From Prorocentrum cordatum (Eukaryota > Sar > Dinophyceae > Prorocentrales > Prorocentraceae), in contig CAUYUJ010002058.1 of the NCBI GenBank assembly GCA_963575745.1, positions 390,802 to 454,801 on the forward strand: DNA of 64,000 nt, in the 5' to 3' direction. The position numbers and the translations under genes are program-made. This document shows positions 29,121-38,800 of the stretch, piece by piece (within the stretch, counting starts at the first letter, position 1; each line of letters begins with the position of its first letter). The notes beneath the pieces were generated by a model, which had not been told where the DNA came from, did no database searches, and saw only the letters and a list, made by a program, of their open reading frames with translations.

Positions 29121-29270
29121 ATCGGCGATTGGGAAAGGGGGAATCACGAACACGTTTGAATGCTCCTTTTCGGCCCCGCCGCCAGGCGCTTTCCTAGATG
29201 CATGGCTTCTCCTGACGCTGGGAGGTGCTGGGCAGACCAGCTACGTGAGACGAGTTGATATCCCTGCCCC
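29121..29270 (+). mobile_element. TIR family D, copy D3 (degraded)
   Basis: GATTGGGAAAGGGGGAATCAC at the left and the D interior TTTTCGGCCCCGCCGCCAGG. Right end eroded. Confidence 0.5.
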
Positions 29271-29474
29271 TCGCTAGCCCTCCCCCTCAGGCAAAGCCTC
29301 GTGGGCCGTTCCTGGGCCACCTTGGAGGCCTCTGGGGCGACCTCGGGGCGCTCTGGGCCGTCGGGAGGCCGAAAGGAAGCAGGTGCCAAAGTCCTCTTTA
29401 GAAGCTGGAGGAAAATCAATGCTTCTGGCTGTGGCGCACCCGCCCAGCGCACGAGGCTCGGGATCTCGCTGCCC

Positions 29475-29640
29475 TTCGTGGCCCGTTGCGGCCCCTCGTG
29501 GCCTCCTGCCTGCCCCTCGTGGCCCCGTTGCGGCCTCTCGTGGCCTCCTCGCTGCCCCTCGTGGCCCCGTTGCGGCCCCTCGTGGCCTCCTCGCTGCCCT
29601 TCGTGGCCCCGTTGCGGCCGTTCGTGGCCCCCTCCCGGCG
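29475..29640. repeat. 42-bp minisatellite, about 4 units
   Basis: Units alternate GCCCCTCGTGGCCCCGTTGC and GGCCTCCTCGCTGCCC. No stop in several frames simply because of the repeat. Confidence 0.85.
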
Positions 29641-29794
29641 ACACGTCGGCAGGGCGCGCCCCGCGCACCGAAGCGCCCTTCGAGCGCCCACGGGCGGGCA
29701 CCGCGGGCGAGGCCCCGGCAGGCCCCCCCGGGCGAGGCGCGCCCGCGGGCGCCCACCCGTTGGGGCACCGGGGCGAAGCCCCGAGCAGGCCCCT

Positions 29795-29822
29795 GCAGTG
29801 GAGGCCCATGCCAAGAAGCACA
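29795..29822 (+). mobile_element. TIR family Q, left-end stub Q3
   Basis: CAGTGGAGGCCCATGCCAAG followed directly by the CTC tract, so the rest of the element is missing. Confidence 0.6.
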
Positions 29823-30340
29823 TCCTCCTCCTCCTCCTCCTCCTCCTCCTCCTCCTCCTCCTCCTCCTCCTCCTCCTCCTCCTCCTCCTCCTCCTCCTCC
29901 CTCCTTCCTCCTCCCTCCTCCTCCTCCTCCTCCTCCTCCTCCTCCTCCTCCTCCTCCTCCTCCTCCTTCCTCCTCCTCCTCCTCCTCCTCCTCCTCCTCC
30001 TCCTCCCTTCTTTTCTCCCTCCCTCCTCCTCCCCCCACCTCCTCCTCCTCCTGGTCCTCCTCCTCCTCCTCCTCCTCCTCCTCCCCCTCCCTCCTCCTCC
30101 TTCTCTCCTCCTCCTCCTCCTCCCCTCCTCCTCCTCCTCCTCCTCCTCCTCCTCCTCCTCCTCCTCCTCCTCTTCCTCCCTCCCTCCTCCCTCCTCCCAC
30201 CTCCTCCCTCCTCCTCCTCCTCCTCCTCCTCCTCCTCCTCCTCCTCCTCCCTCCTCCCTCCCCCTCCTCCTCCTCCTCCTCCTCCCGCCTCCTCCTCCTC
30301 CTCCTCCTCCTCCTCCTCCTCCTCCTCCTCCTCCTCCTCG
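29820..30340 (+). repeat. 520-bp (CTC)n tract
   Basis: Largest CTC tract of the window. Followed by GGTTCGCCTACGGCCCC and GGGGAAACCGTGC, the same flank as after the tract at 11,583. Open frames of about 400 codons here are artefacts. Confidence 0.95.
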
Positions 30341-30387
30341 GTTCGCCTACGGCCCCGGGGGAAACCGTGCAGTCCAGGGTTGACATA

Positions 30388-30563
30388 CAGTTGGGGCCCA
30401 TGCCAAGAAACACCCTGCTTGCCTCCAGGGTGCCCCAGGTTTCTTGGGCTCCGAAGATTGTGCGATGGAGAGCGCGACGCTCCCACGCCAGAGGTCAGTG
30501 GGCGTCCGGGGGTCTCAGGGTTGGGTTTCGTGTGGAAGGTTTCCTGTGGACCGGCCTCCACTG
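30388..30563 (+). mobile_element. TIR family Q, copy Q4
   Basis: TA, then CAGTTGGGGCCCATGCC ... CCGGCCTCCACTG, then TA. Confidence 0.75.
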
Positions 30564-30769
30564 TAGCCACCATCCCAGCACGACCCCTTAAGCGCATGCA
30601 TTGCCTGAGAAAGTAGGAAAGGAGAGGAGGGAATTAATGCAAGAAAGGAAGACGGGGGATGACGGAGGGAGGGAGGAAGACGAAGAGGAAAACTTAACCA
30701 GGAAGGAGGTTTCTTGATTTGAGGCGAGCATTGCAGAGTGCGTGCGCCTCTGAAGAGTAGACAACTGCA

Positions 30770-30900
30770 TCAAGATGCACTTTCAGAGTTCAGCGCGGGT
30801 TTCTTGGACTGGCGCCTGGCCCCTTTGGCGGCGCCTCCAGCGCCGATCCGAGAGATCCGCACGGACCTCCAAAGTCCTATGGTGATGCAGTTGTCCTCCA
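30770..30900. mobile_element. Hairpin family G, copy G9
   Basis: GCGGGTTTCTTGGACTGGCGC and GATCCGCACGGACCTCC arms around a GGCGGCGCCTCC core. Confidence 0.55.
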
Positions 30901-31104
30901 GGCAGGAGGAGTCGACGACCGATGTTGAGTGTTGCTCCGGCCTTAGATTTTGACCCCCGGAGGTTTTTAGAGGCCCGAGAACGGTTCAACCACTGTGCGT
31001 TTTAAGCGTAGGTTATGGCAAGTTTACTTGCTTGCATGGCATTCCCCCACCCCTCCGCCGCCATTTCTAACAGTGCTGGGCCGAAAAGGCGTGCAAATGT
31101 GTCC

Positions 31105-31295
31105 CGACTGAACGGCCAGAACGAGGTATAAGATCGAGGTCGGTTCAGGGAGGGCACCCCAAGGTTCTTCGTGCTTTCATGGATGCTCTTGTGCATCCTG
31201 GGGGAGGGTACCCTCGAATGTTTTTCAGTTTGGCCAGCGGAGGGTCTCGTGTTCCCGAAGGATGTTCAGCTGTACACGAAGTCCAGATATTTCCT
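31105..31295 (+). mobile_element. Family J repeat, copy J1 (empty site for family I)
   Basis: GATCGAGGTCGGTTCAGGG, then CCCCAAGGTTCTTCGTG uninterrupted, TGCATCCTGGGGGAGGG and GGAGGGTCTCGTGTTC. J2 at 32,533 has the same order but carries element I2 at the AAGG position. Confidence 0.6.
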
Positions 31296-31387
31296 TCCGG
31301 GCCTGGCCACGTCCCCCCCCTCTCCACGCGAACAGCCTTGCCAGCACCTGGGGAAATGGTGCTTGGAGCGAAAAATCATATTATCCC

Positions 31388-32030
31388 AGTGCGACACTAC
31401 CTAGGAGTTGGAGCCCCTAGGAAAGCAGCATTAGTAGTAACAGTAAAGCTAAGCTAAAGCTAAGCTGCAGCTAAGCTACAGCTAAGCTAAAGCTAAGCTA
31501 ACGCTAAGCTAAAGTTAAGCTAAGTATAAGCTACAACTAAGCTACATATAAGCTTAAGCTAAGCTAAAGCTAAAGCTAAGATAAAGCTAAGCTAAAGCTA
31601 AGTTAAAGCTAAGCTAACGCTAAGCTAACGCTAAGCTGAAGCTAAGCTGAAGCTAAGCCAACGCTAAACTACAGCTAAGCTAAAGCTAGCTAAAGCTAAG
31701 CTAGAGCTAAGCTGAAGCTAAGCTAAAGCTAAGCTAAAGTTAAACATAAGCTAAAGCTAAGCTAAAGCTAAGCTACAGTTAAGCTAAAGCTAAGCTAAAG
31801 CTAAGCTAAAGCTAAGCTAAAGCTAAGCTAAAGCTAAGCTAAAGCTAAGCTAAAGCTAAGCTAAAGCTAAAGCTAAAGCTAAAGCTAAAGCTAAAAGCTA
31901 AAGCTAAAGCTCCCAGGGGACTGGGGGAACCGCGGGGCGGGGACTGGGGGAACCGCCCGGGGCGCTTTCCACTGCCCGGCCCCTTTCAGCTAGAGAGTAA
32001 GAACCCTTCTGTTTAGAGCCTGGGTAGGGA
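31388..32030 (+). mobile_element. Element F, copy F1, with AAGCTAAGCTA core
   Basis: Left end CCCAGTGCGACACTACCTAG, then GAGTTGGAGCCCCTAGG. The right end has GGGGGAACCGCCCGGGGCG, GAGTAAGAACCCTTCT and GAGCCTGGGTAGGGAAC. The middle (31,435-31,910) is a tandem array of AAGCTAAGCTA-type units. The reverse complement of the same ends, with a different core, lies at 59,900-60,650. Confidence 0.75.
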
Positions 32031-32284
32031 ACGAGACACACTCAATCGTCGATCTCCCAGGACATGCGGGAAAAGATGGGAAGTGCAGGTGTGGACGAAC
32101 GTCCAGAAGACGTTGGAAAACACAGGGGATCCTGGGATGTGTGTGTGTGTGCATTTGTTTTTCGTTTGTCCCTGGGCTCCGAGGAGAGCTTCCCCCCCCC
32201 CCGACCCTCGAGGCGCGAGGGGGGCAGAGCGTGGCGCCCACCGCCGCGGGAGGCAAAGACCACCCCGATCCCCAGCACTGGCGT

Positions 32285-32528
32285 CAAGTCGGGCGTGTCC
32301 CTCTGCAGGGGGGAGATTCAAAAAGAAATAATAATAATAATAATAATATTCATAATGATGCTACTAATAAGAATAATAATAATAATGATAATAATAATAA
32401 TAATAATAAGAATAAGATCGCCTGGGGACGATGTTTCCATTATTGTTTGACCATGTTTGGGCATGTTTTGACTATTTTAAACTGTTTTCTTCCAAAATCC
32501 GCCTGCAGGGGGACATGCCCGACCTGGA
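32285..32528 (+). mobile_element. TIR family A, copy A14, with internal (AAT)n
   Basis: CAAGTCGGGCGTGTCCC start, GCCCGACCTGGA end. ACTGGCGT is exact on both sides. About 90 bp of AAT/AAG triplets expanded in the interior. Confidence 0.85.
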
Positions 32529-32532
32529 ACTG

Positions 32533-32902
32533 GCGTTCACGGTCGGACCGAGGCACAAGGATCGAGGTCGGCCCGGGGAGAGTACCCTAAGGTCAGTCTC
32601 GTTTAACCGATCCCTATCTCCATCCCCGTCCACATCTCGAACCCCACCGGCTCACCACCTCAGCTGGGGATATGCCCCATCGAAACCCGGAGAGAGCAGC
32701 CTAGATCCCCATATGGGGAGTACATCGGCCAGTGGGGCCGAGCCCACGCTGGTGGGGATGGGGATCGGTTAAACGATGCTCAGAAGGTTCTTCGTGTTTG
32801 TCGGATGTTCTTGTGCATCCTGGGGGAGGGCACCCTCGAATGTTATTCGGTTTGGGCCAGCGGAGGGTCTTGTTTTCGTTAAGGTCTGTCCCAGGTCCGA
32901 CT
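32533..32902 (+). mobile_element. Family J repeat, copy J2, split by I2
   Basis: CGGTCGGACCGAGGCACAAG start, GGTCCGACTGTA end. Interrupted at AAGG by I2 (32,593-32,782). Confidence 0.6.
32593..32782 (+). mobile_element. Family I element, copy I2 (filled site)
   Basis: TCAGTCTCGTTTAACCGATCC start, GGATCGGTTAAACGATGCTCA end. Flanks TAAGG and GAAGG (5-mers, 4 of 5 match). J1 shows the same locus without it. Confidence 0.8.
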
Positions 32903-32905
32903 GTA

Positions 32906-33078
32906 CAGTGGAGGCCCATGCCGAGAAACACCCTGCTTGCCTCCAGGGTGCTGTGGGTTTCTTGGATTTCGATGGTTCTGCGATGGAAAGCGTGACGTTC
33001 CCCAACCAAATAACGATGGACGCCATGGGGTCGCAGGGTTGGGTTTCTCGTGGAAGGTTTCTTGTGGCCAGGCCCCTA
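32906..33078 (+). mobile_element. TIR family Q, copy Q5
   Basis: CAGTGGAGGCCCATGCC start after TA, GGCCAGGCCCCTA near the right end. Confidence 0.7.
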
Positions 33079-33370
33079 GGTCCGACTGTTCCAGACGGCC
33101 CCGGGCGTTTCCTGAACGGCCCTGTCCTGTTCGATTGCTCCCTCTGGTGCGCTTGCCGGAGTGCTCCGCGTGTCGGGGTGCTCATTCTGAGGGCTGCTTG
33201 TCTCTAGGCTTCCTAGATTCGGAGGCTGCCAGAAGGGTTCGTTGGACAAGGTTGGTTTCGCTGGACTCGAGGTCCTCCCAGCCCGACCTTCGGCACTCCA
33301 GCACGACCTGAGGCTCCCCAGCAGCCGTCGAAATCACCCTTCTTGAACAAGACCTTCTCGCCGTCCTCCA

Positions 33371-33489
33371 TAGATGGGGTCAGTTCGGAAGGGATCAGAG
33401 CATCCTGCCGCATCGCCGATGCGGCTCCACGCCGATGCATCGCCGGTTCCCTGGCGATGCGGCGCGAACCTCGGACCCCACCTGGAGGC
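33371..33489 (+). mobile_element. TIR family O, copy O3 (internally deleted)
   Basis: GATGGGGTCAGTTCGGAAGG and GGACCCCACCTGGAGGC ends with GCATCGCCGATGCGGC interior. Confidence 0.5.
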
Positions 33490-33497
33490 ATCTCATA

Positions 33498-33673
33498 CAG
33501 TCGAGACCCATGCCAAGAAGCACCCTGCTTGCCTTCAGGGTGCCCCGGGTTTCTTGGGTGTCGATGGTTTTGCCATGGAAAGCGTGACGCGCCCACACCA
33601 AAGAACGATGGATGTCCTGGGGTCTCAGGGTTGGGTTTCTTGTGGAAGGTTTCTTGTGGATGGGCCTCCACTG
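33498..33673 (+). mobile_element. TIR family Q, copy Q6
   Basis: TA, then CAGTCGAGACCCATGCC ... GGGCCTCCACTG, then TA. Confidence 0.75.
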
Positions 33674-33717
33674 TATGTTCCACCCTTGCGCCAGTCCCCC
33701 CCTAACGTTGTCGGGCG

Positions 33718-33880
33718 GGGCTAGGACGATGAGAAATCCGTTCCAGAGCGTTCCGGGAGCTCTGAGAAGGCCGCGGCGCCTGATACACATCCGCCAGAGT
33801 CGCCAGATCTCAGAGATGTTCGATGTATCCTCACCCAAGGTTGTCTTCGTCCTGGCTTCAGTCTTAGGTCCCTCCCTGAC
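33718..33880 (+). mobile_element. TIR family S, copy S5
   Basis: GCTAGGACGATGAGAAATCCG start, CCGCGGCGCCTGATACAC core, TTCGTCCTGGCTTCAG end. Confidence 0.55.
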
Positions 33881-34004
33881 AGAAGACTCTTCCGACGGCA
33901 ACATGGCCTCCCAGAAGGGTATCTTCCCCCGGGACTGGCAGAGGACACGACGCGCGAGGCATTGGACACGAGAGTACCCTTGATGGCAGGGTCGACCAAC
34001 TATC

Positions 34005-34205
34005 GGCGGCGAGCCCTGGGGGGGAATTGAGAAGGAGCGGGCCTTCTCAGAAGGTTCGAAAGTTTTCCAGCCTTCGGAGAAGTTTTCTAAGCGGTCCCAG
34101 ATGACAAAACAAAACCTCTCAGAAGGCGCGAGGACATCTGAGAAACCCCGCAGCCTTCTGAGAAGGCCTTCTCCTCATTTCCCTCTCTCGCTCGCCGCCG
34201 ATACT
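34005..34205. mobile_element. TIR family X, copy X4
   Basis: TATCGGCGGCGAGC at the left is inverted relative to GCTCGCCGCCGATA at the right. Inner arms are GGGCCTTCTCAGAAGG and CCTTCTGAGAAGGCC. Best copy of the family. Confidence 0.7.
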
Positions 34206-34513
34206 AATCCAAAGATCGCCAGAAACCGCCGAGGACCGTCAGAAGACCGCCGAAGACCGCTGAAGACCGCCCGAAGACCGCCGAAGACGGCCCAGGAGCA
34301 ATGGGTAACAGGGGTACATGGTCGAACACGTAGCATAGAGCACGAGAGTACCCTTGATTCGGTGAGGTCGACCTACTAATCCGGGCCGACTGCACCGTTG
34401 CCATTCAATGGTCGGGGGACCCCTGGCCCAGTGTGCCCCGAGCTTTTCATTCCATTTTGGAGCCCCTGGGGCCCTCTGGGCCTCTTGAGGGGTGCTCTGG
34501 AGGCCGTGGGGGT

Positions 34514-34725
34514 CTCCCTGGAAATCCTAGGGGCACCCTGAGCCAGTGGCATTTCTAGCAACACCCGAAACTAGGGAAACAAACAATGACATAAACATAA
34601 CAACTCGGAGGTCCGCGCGGACCCCTGGGTTTTAATGTTTATGTCATTTTTCGTTTCCCTAGGGGCCTCCCTGGAAATCCTGGGGGCACCTTGAGCCAGT
34701 GGCACTTCTAGCAACACCCGAAACA
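34514..34725. repeat. 58-bp direct repeat flanking mini-hairpin G10
   Basis: CTCCCTGGAAATCCT ... CAACACCCGAAAC at 34,514-34,571 recurs at 34,668-34,725. The 90-bp hairpin G10 lies between. Confidence 0.85.
34572..34661. mobile_element. Hairpin family G, minimal copy G10
   Basis: Only outer arms remain: TAGGGAAACAAACAATGACA pairs with TGTCATTTTTCGTTTCCCTA. A 90-bp deletion derivative that could form a near-complete stem. Confidence 0.75.
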
Positions 34726-34829
34726 GGGCTCATTTCGATTCCTCCGATTCGATTCCGATGGCCTCCGCTTCCTATTCGATCCGAATTCGGATTCCGATCT
34801 GACTCCGATTCTTTCACGGAGCCCTACTA

Positions 34830-35400
34830 GCCTGCCGATGGCCGCCGATCCGACTTCTCCCGACTCGGCTGCCGATGTCCGCCGATTCGATTCATTTCGA
34901 TCGCCGATCCGACTTGTGATCGTTTTTTATTCATTATTTTGTTGATCGGCGCGGGCCCTCGCCCCCCCCCCTCCCCCCTCCATGGAGTGGATCTTGGCTG
35001 ACTTTGACGCCTGTTTCGAGCAGGTAGAGTCCCTCCCCCATGACTGACGCACTGCTGCAAACAGCCGCACTAAGCAGAGGTCCGGAGCCAGAAGGCCCCC
35101 CCTCCCCCCTCCTTTCCGCCCAATGTCGAAACGCCGCAGAAAAAAACGCTCACCTGCCGATGTCCGCCGATCCGATTCATTTCGATCGCCGATCCGACTT
35201 GACGATTCTATTCTGGGTTTTCCTGCCTTCGAGGCTCGAGGTTGGTTGGTCAATCCTTACCCTTTTGTGGGGGCCTCTGCGGCGCCTCTCGTTGCCACGG
35301 CCGGACTCCCCAGAAGACCACTAGCAGCCATTGTCCCTTGTGCTGAGGAGCCGATGTCCGCCGATCCGGCTCACTTCGATCGCCGATCCGACTTGCCGAC
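34830..35400. repeat. CCGATGTCCGCCGATCCGA repeat array with family T insertion
   Basis: GCCGATGTCCGCCGAT...GCCGATCCGACTT occurs at about 34,870, 35,155 and 35,350. Family T copy T3 (34,914-35,152) sits between the first two. Confidence 0.7.
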
Positions 35401-35499
35401 CCGGTTCTCTTGGCATCGCTCGGACGTGTGCACTCTTTCTCGGCGGGGATCATCCAGGAGCATCCTGGATCATCCTGCGAAAAATCCACGCACGAAACC

Positions 35500-35672
35500 G
35501 AGGAGGGGGAGGGGAGGGGAGGAGGGGGCTGGGAGTGCTGGGAGGGGAGGAGAGGGGGGAGGAGGGCGAGGCGAGGGAGGGGAGGGGGGGGGGATGGGGG
35601 GGGAGAAAGGGGGGGAGGGGGGGAATGGGGGGAGGAGGAGGGAGGGGGAGGGGGGGGGGGGAAGGGGGGTGG
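35500..35672 (+). repeat. G-rich GGGGAGG tract
   Basis: Imperfect GGGGA/GGAGG runs immediately before quasi-RRM exon a. Confidence 0.85.
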
Positions 35673-35741
35673 GGCTCGGGGCGGAGAGCGAGGGAGGGCC
35701 AGTTCTGCGCTCTCCTGGGCCCCTCGCCGCGACGCCCCAAG

Positions 35742-35819
35742 GCGCCGCCGCTGAGCGGGCCGCCGGGCTCCGGCTTCCTGCGGCTGCGCGGGCTGCCCTT
35801 CAGCGCCACGGCCGGCGAG
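35742..35819 (+). CDS. Quasi-RRM exon a
   Basis: 26 codons ending GFLRLRGLPFSATAGE. R.RGLPFSAT is the classic RNP2 strand of hnRNP F/H and related factors. Acceptor CCCAAG|GCG is tentative. Donor GGCGAG|GCGGGG. Confidence 0.7.
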
Positions 35820-38800
35820 GCGGGGCGGCCCCCGCCGCCGTGGGCGGCGCCGCCGCCGTCCTCGCCGCTCGCGCCACCCTGCTGTCTCCTCCTCGCTCCT
35901 CGCTCCTCGCTGCTCCTCGCCCTCGCCTCCTCGCTCCTCGCTCCTCCTCCTCCTCCTCCTCCTCCTCCTCCTCCTCCTCCTCCTCCTCCTCCTCGTTCCT
36001 CCTCGCTCCTCCTCGCTCCTCGCTCCTCCTCCTCGCTCCTCCTCCTCGCTCATCCTGGCTCTCTTCTCGTTCCTCCTCCTGCTCGCTTCACCTCCTCCTC
36101 GCTCCTCCTCGCTCCTTTTCCTCCTCCTGGCCCTGGGAGACTCGTCCGACACTGTTTCGACACTATTTCGACTCTCTTCCGGGTGCTCGAAATTATTCTT
36201 GGGATGTGGTCCTTAAGTACGATGAGAGCAACATGGGGGGAAGTGATAATCAAAGAAGAAAAGACGCAATTCACATGAATGTTTGGCGCTCCGCGCGGAT
36301 GTCTTGGATCCGCGTTGGGGGCCCCCCAGCGGCGCCTCCGGCGCCGCCCCTGGCGCGCTCCGCGCGCCAGGGAGAATATTTCTGAGCCCTTCGGCGACTA
36401 CAAAGGGTATGGTTCTGCCAGGGTGTGGTTTGCGATCGGCACCGTTGGGGCCTGGGGGGCACGACACTGTCCTCGTCGGGCCTCTTCGGGGCGCGGGAGA
36501 GCTCTATCGAGGTCCCCGCGCGCCCCTCAGGGTGCCCCCCAGGATGTTTTGCAAACCGCACCCTGCAGCTGCGGGAGAATATGTTTGAGCCTTCTCCGAA
36601 TTCGGCGGCCAGCGAGGGTCAGTATCGTTTAACCGACCCCCATCCCCATCCTCATCCCCTTCGAGACCCCCACCAAATTACCACCCCAGTTGGGGATACA
36701 CCCCTAGAACCTGAAGGGAACGGCCTATATCCCCATCTGCGGGGGTAAGTCGGCCAGTGGGGCCCAGGCCACGCCGCTGGGGATGGGGATCGGTTGAGCG
36801 ATGGTCAGAGGGGCGGAAGTGAGAAGGGGAAGGCCTTCCTGGAAGGCGGCGGGGAAGCTTCTCCTGCGCCTCCGGGAAAGGCCGAGGGACTTTCTCGGAC
36901 GGCTAATTAGGGGACCTCCGAGGCCCGAAACCAAATCCGAAGCCTCAGACGGGGGGGACCTCCGAGCCTTTGGAGAAGGCCTTCTTCTTCTCCCTTCCCC
37001 CCCCCGGGCCCAGGAACCGATCCGAAGCCTCAAGGCGGAGGGGTCCGCATCGGAGAAGGCACGCGTCGCCCTTCCAAGAGGGCCCGCATCCTCGCACGCC
37101 CCCCTGCGGCGCGCCGCCGCTGGACTTCGAGAGTCGGGCCTGTCCCGAGAGGCGCAGAGATTGTCAATACATGGTCCGGGGACGACGTTTTGAGCAGTTT
37201 TGGAGATAGGTTGTCTATTTGTTGCTTTTCCTCCAAAGTCCGCCTGCAGGAGGACGTGCCCAACCGAACGCTGGACGGAGGAGGGTCTGTCGAGGCAATG
37301 GGCGGCCCTCCCCTGTGTTTGTTGTTCTTTTCTGGGGCCCCTGGAGGCTTCTCAGCGCCACGGCAGGATCCAGCTCTGAGAGAAGAAGCCGTTGGTGCGG
37401 GCCCACTGGCGCCCCCGGATCGCAGGCTGCGATGCGAGAGCGGCGGCTTGCCCGCTTGGGATTGGCCCCCCAGAGCTCCACACCAAAGGGCACTGTTCCT
37501 CCTCCTCCTCCTCCTCCTCCTCCTCCTCATCCTCATCCGCATCCTCATCCTCCTCCTCCTCCTCCTCATCATCATCATCATCATCACCATCACCATCATC
37601 ATCTTCCTCCTCCCCCTCCTCCTCCTCCTCCTCCTCCCCCTCCTCCTCCTCCTCCTCCTCCTCCTCCTCCTTGCCCAGGGTCACTCTTACGCGCGGCCGA
37701 TCTCACGTGTCGAAGGGAAAACTGCAGAAACGCGAACTTCCTGAGTCCGAGCTCCGCGCGAGCTTCTTGGGTCGGCGCCGTGGCCCCCTGGCGGCGCCTC
37801 CGGCGCCGCCCCTCCTGGCGCGCCAGGTGGAAGGGTCCAGTCCCGATCCCACAAGGGCTCCCTCGAGGGCGCGAAGTTATTCGCGCTTCGCGCTTCGCGG
37901 TCCTCGTTCCTTCTCCTCCTCCTCCTTGTCCTCCTCTTCTCCCCCTTGGGGGGCGGCGCGAGAGCGCGAAGTTATTCGCGCTTCGCGCAGCGCGAAGCGC
38001 GAACTTAGGAGCCCTTGATCCCAGCAATCCGCGCGGACCTCTGAAAGTTTGTGCTTTTATGCATTTTTGTTCGTGTTCCTCTGGACTGGCGCTCGTCCGA
38101 ATAAACGGCGGCATGAGGTGTACGTAGGCCGGGGCCAGCTCCAGCGCGGCGCCGCTCGCAGGTAGCGGAGGTCTTCCAGGAGTACGGCGTCACCGCCGAC
38201 CAGGCGCGCCAGCGCGAAGCCTCTCATTGTCTCCCCCACTCCAGGGGGGATGCGTCCACGCCCAATCGGCCATTTATCGCCGACAGGGGCCCGATCACCC
38301 ACCCCGCCCAGGAGCGAACGTGCGGATTCGCTGTCGGGGGCATATCGTCGCCGATCTATCGGCGATGTATCACCGATTCAAACTCGATGTCCCCCCCCCC
38401 CTCCCTCAGTTGGTCCCCCGCTAACGCTGCCGCTCATCCCTGAGCTTTCCTCCTATCATGCTTCCTCATTCCGTATTCCCCATCCACCTTTTTTCTCCTA
38501 CGTTGTTGTCAGTATCGTACCCGTTGTTTCTGTCCCCACTCCACCCTCGTCTTGCCCTGCCCCTCTCCTCCCACTGCTCTCCCCATTCTCACCTCCTCCT
38601 GTTGCTCACCGTTATTTCCTTCTCCCCCCTTCCCCTCTCGTTTCATTAACGCCCAGTTTGCAGTGATAAGCCCCGCTTCTCCTCTGCCCTCGCACCTTCT
38701 GTTTCATGCCTCTCTCAGGCCTCGCGTTGCTCGTGGCAGCTCCTCGATTCCGACTCCGTGCCGATGCAGCCCAATTTGGTGCACATTCCGATTGAAGCCG

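Noticed and set aside
29274-30616. Several overlapping frames of 360-400 codons (poly-Glu, Gly, Ser, Pro)
   Set aside because: They cover the CTC tract and a 42-bp minisatellite on both strands. No non-repeat motif.
31435-31910. Telomere-like array
   Set aside because: The unit is AAGCTAAGCTA, not the TTTAGGG type expected, and it lies inside element F with defined flanks.
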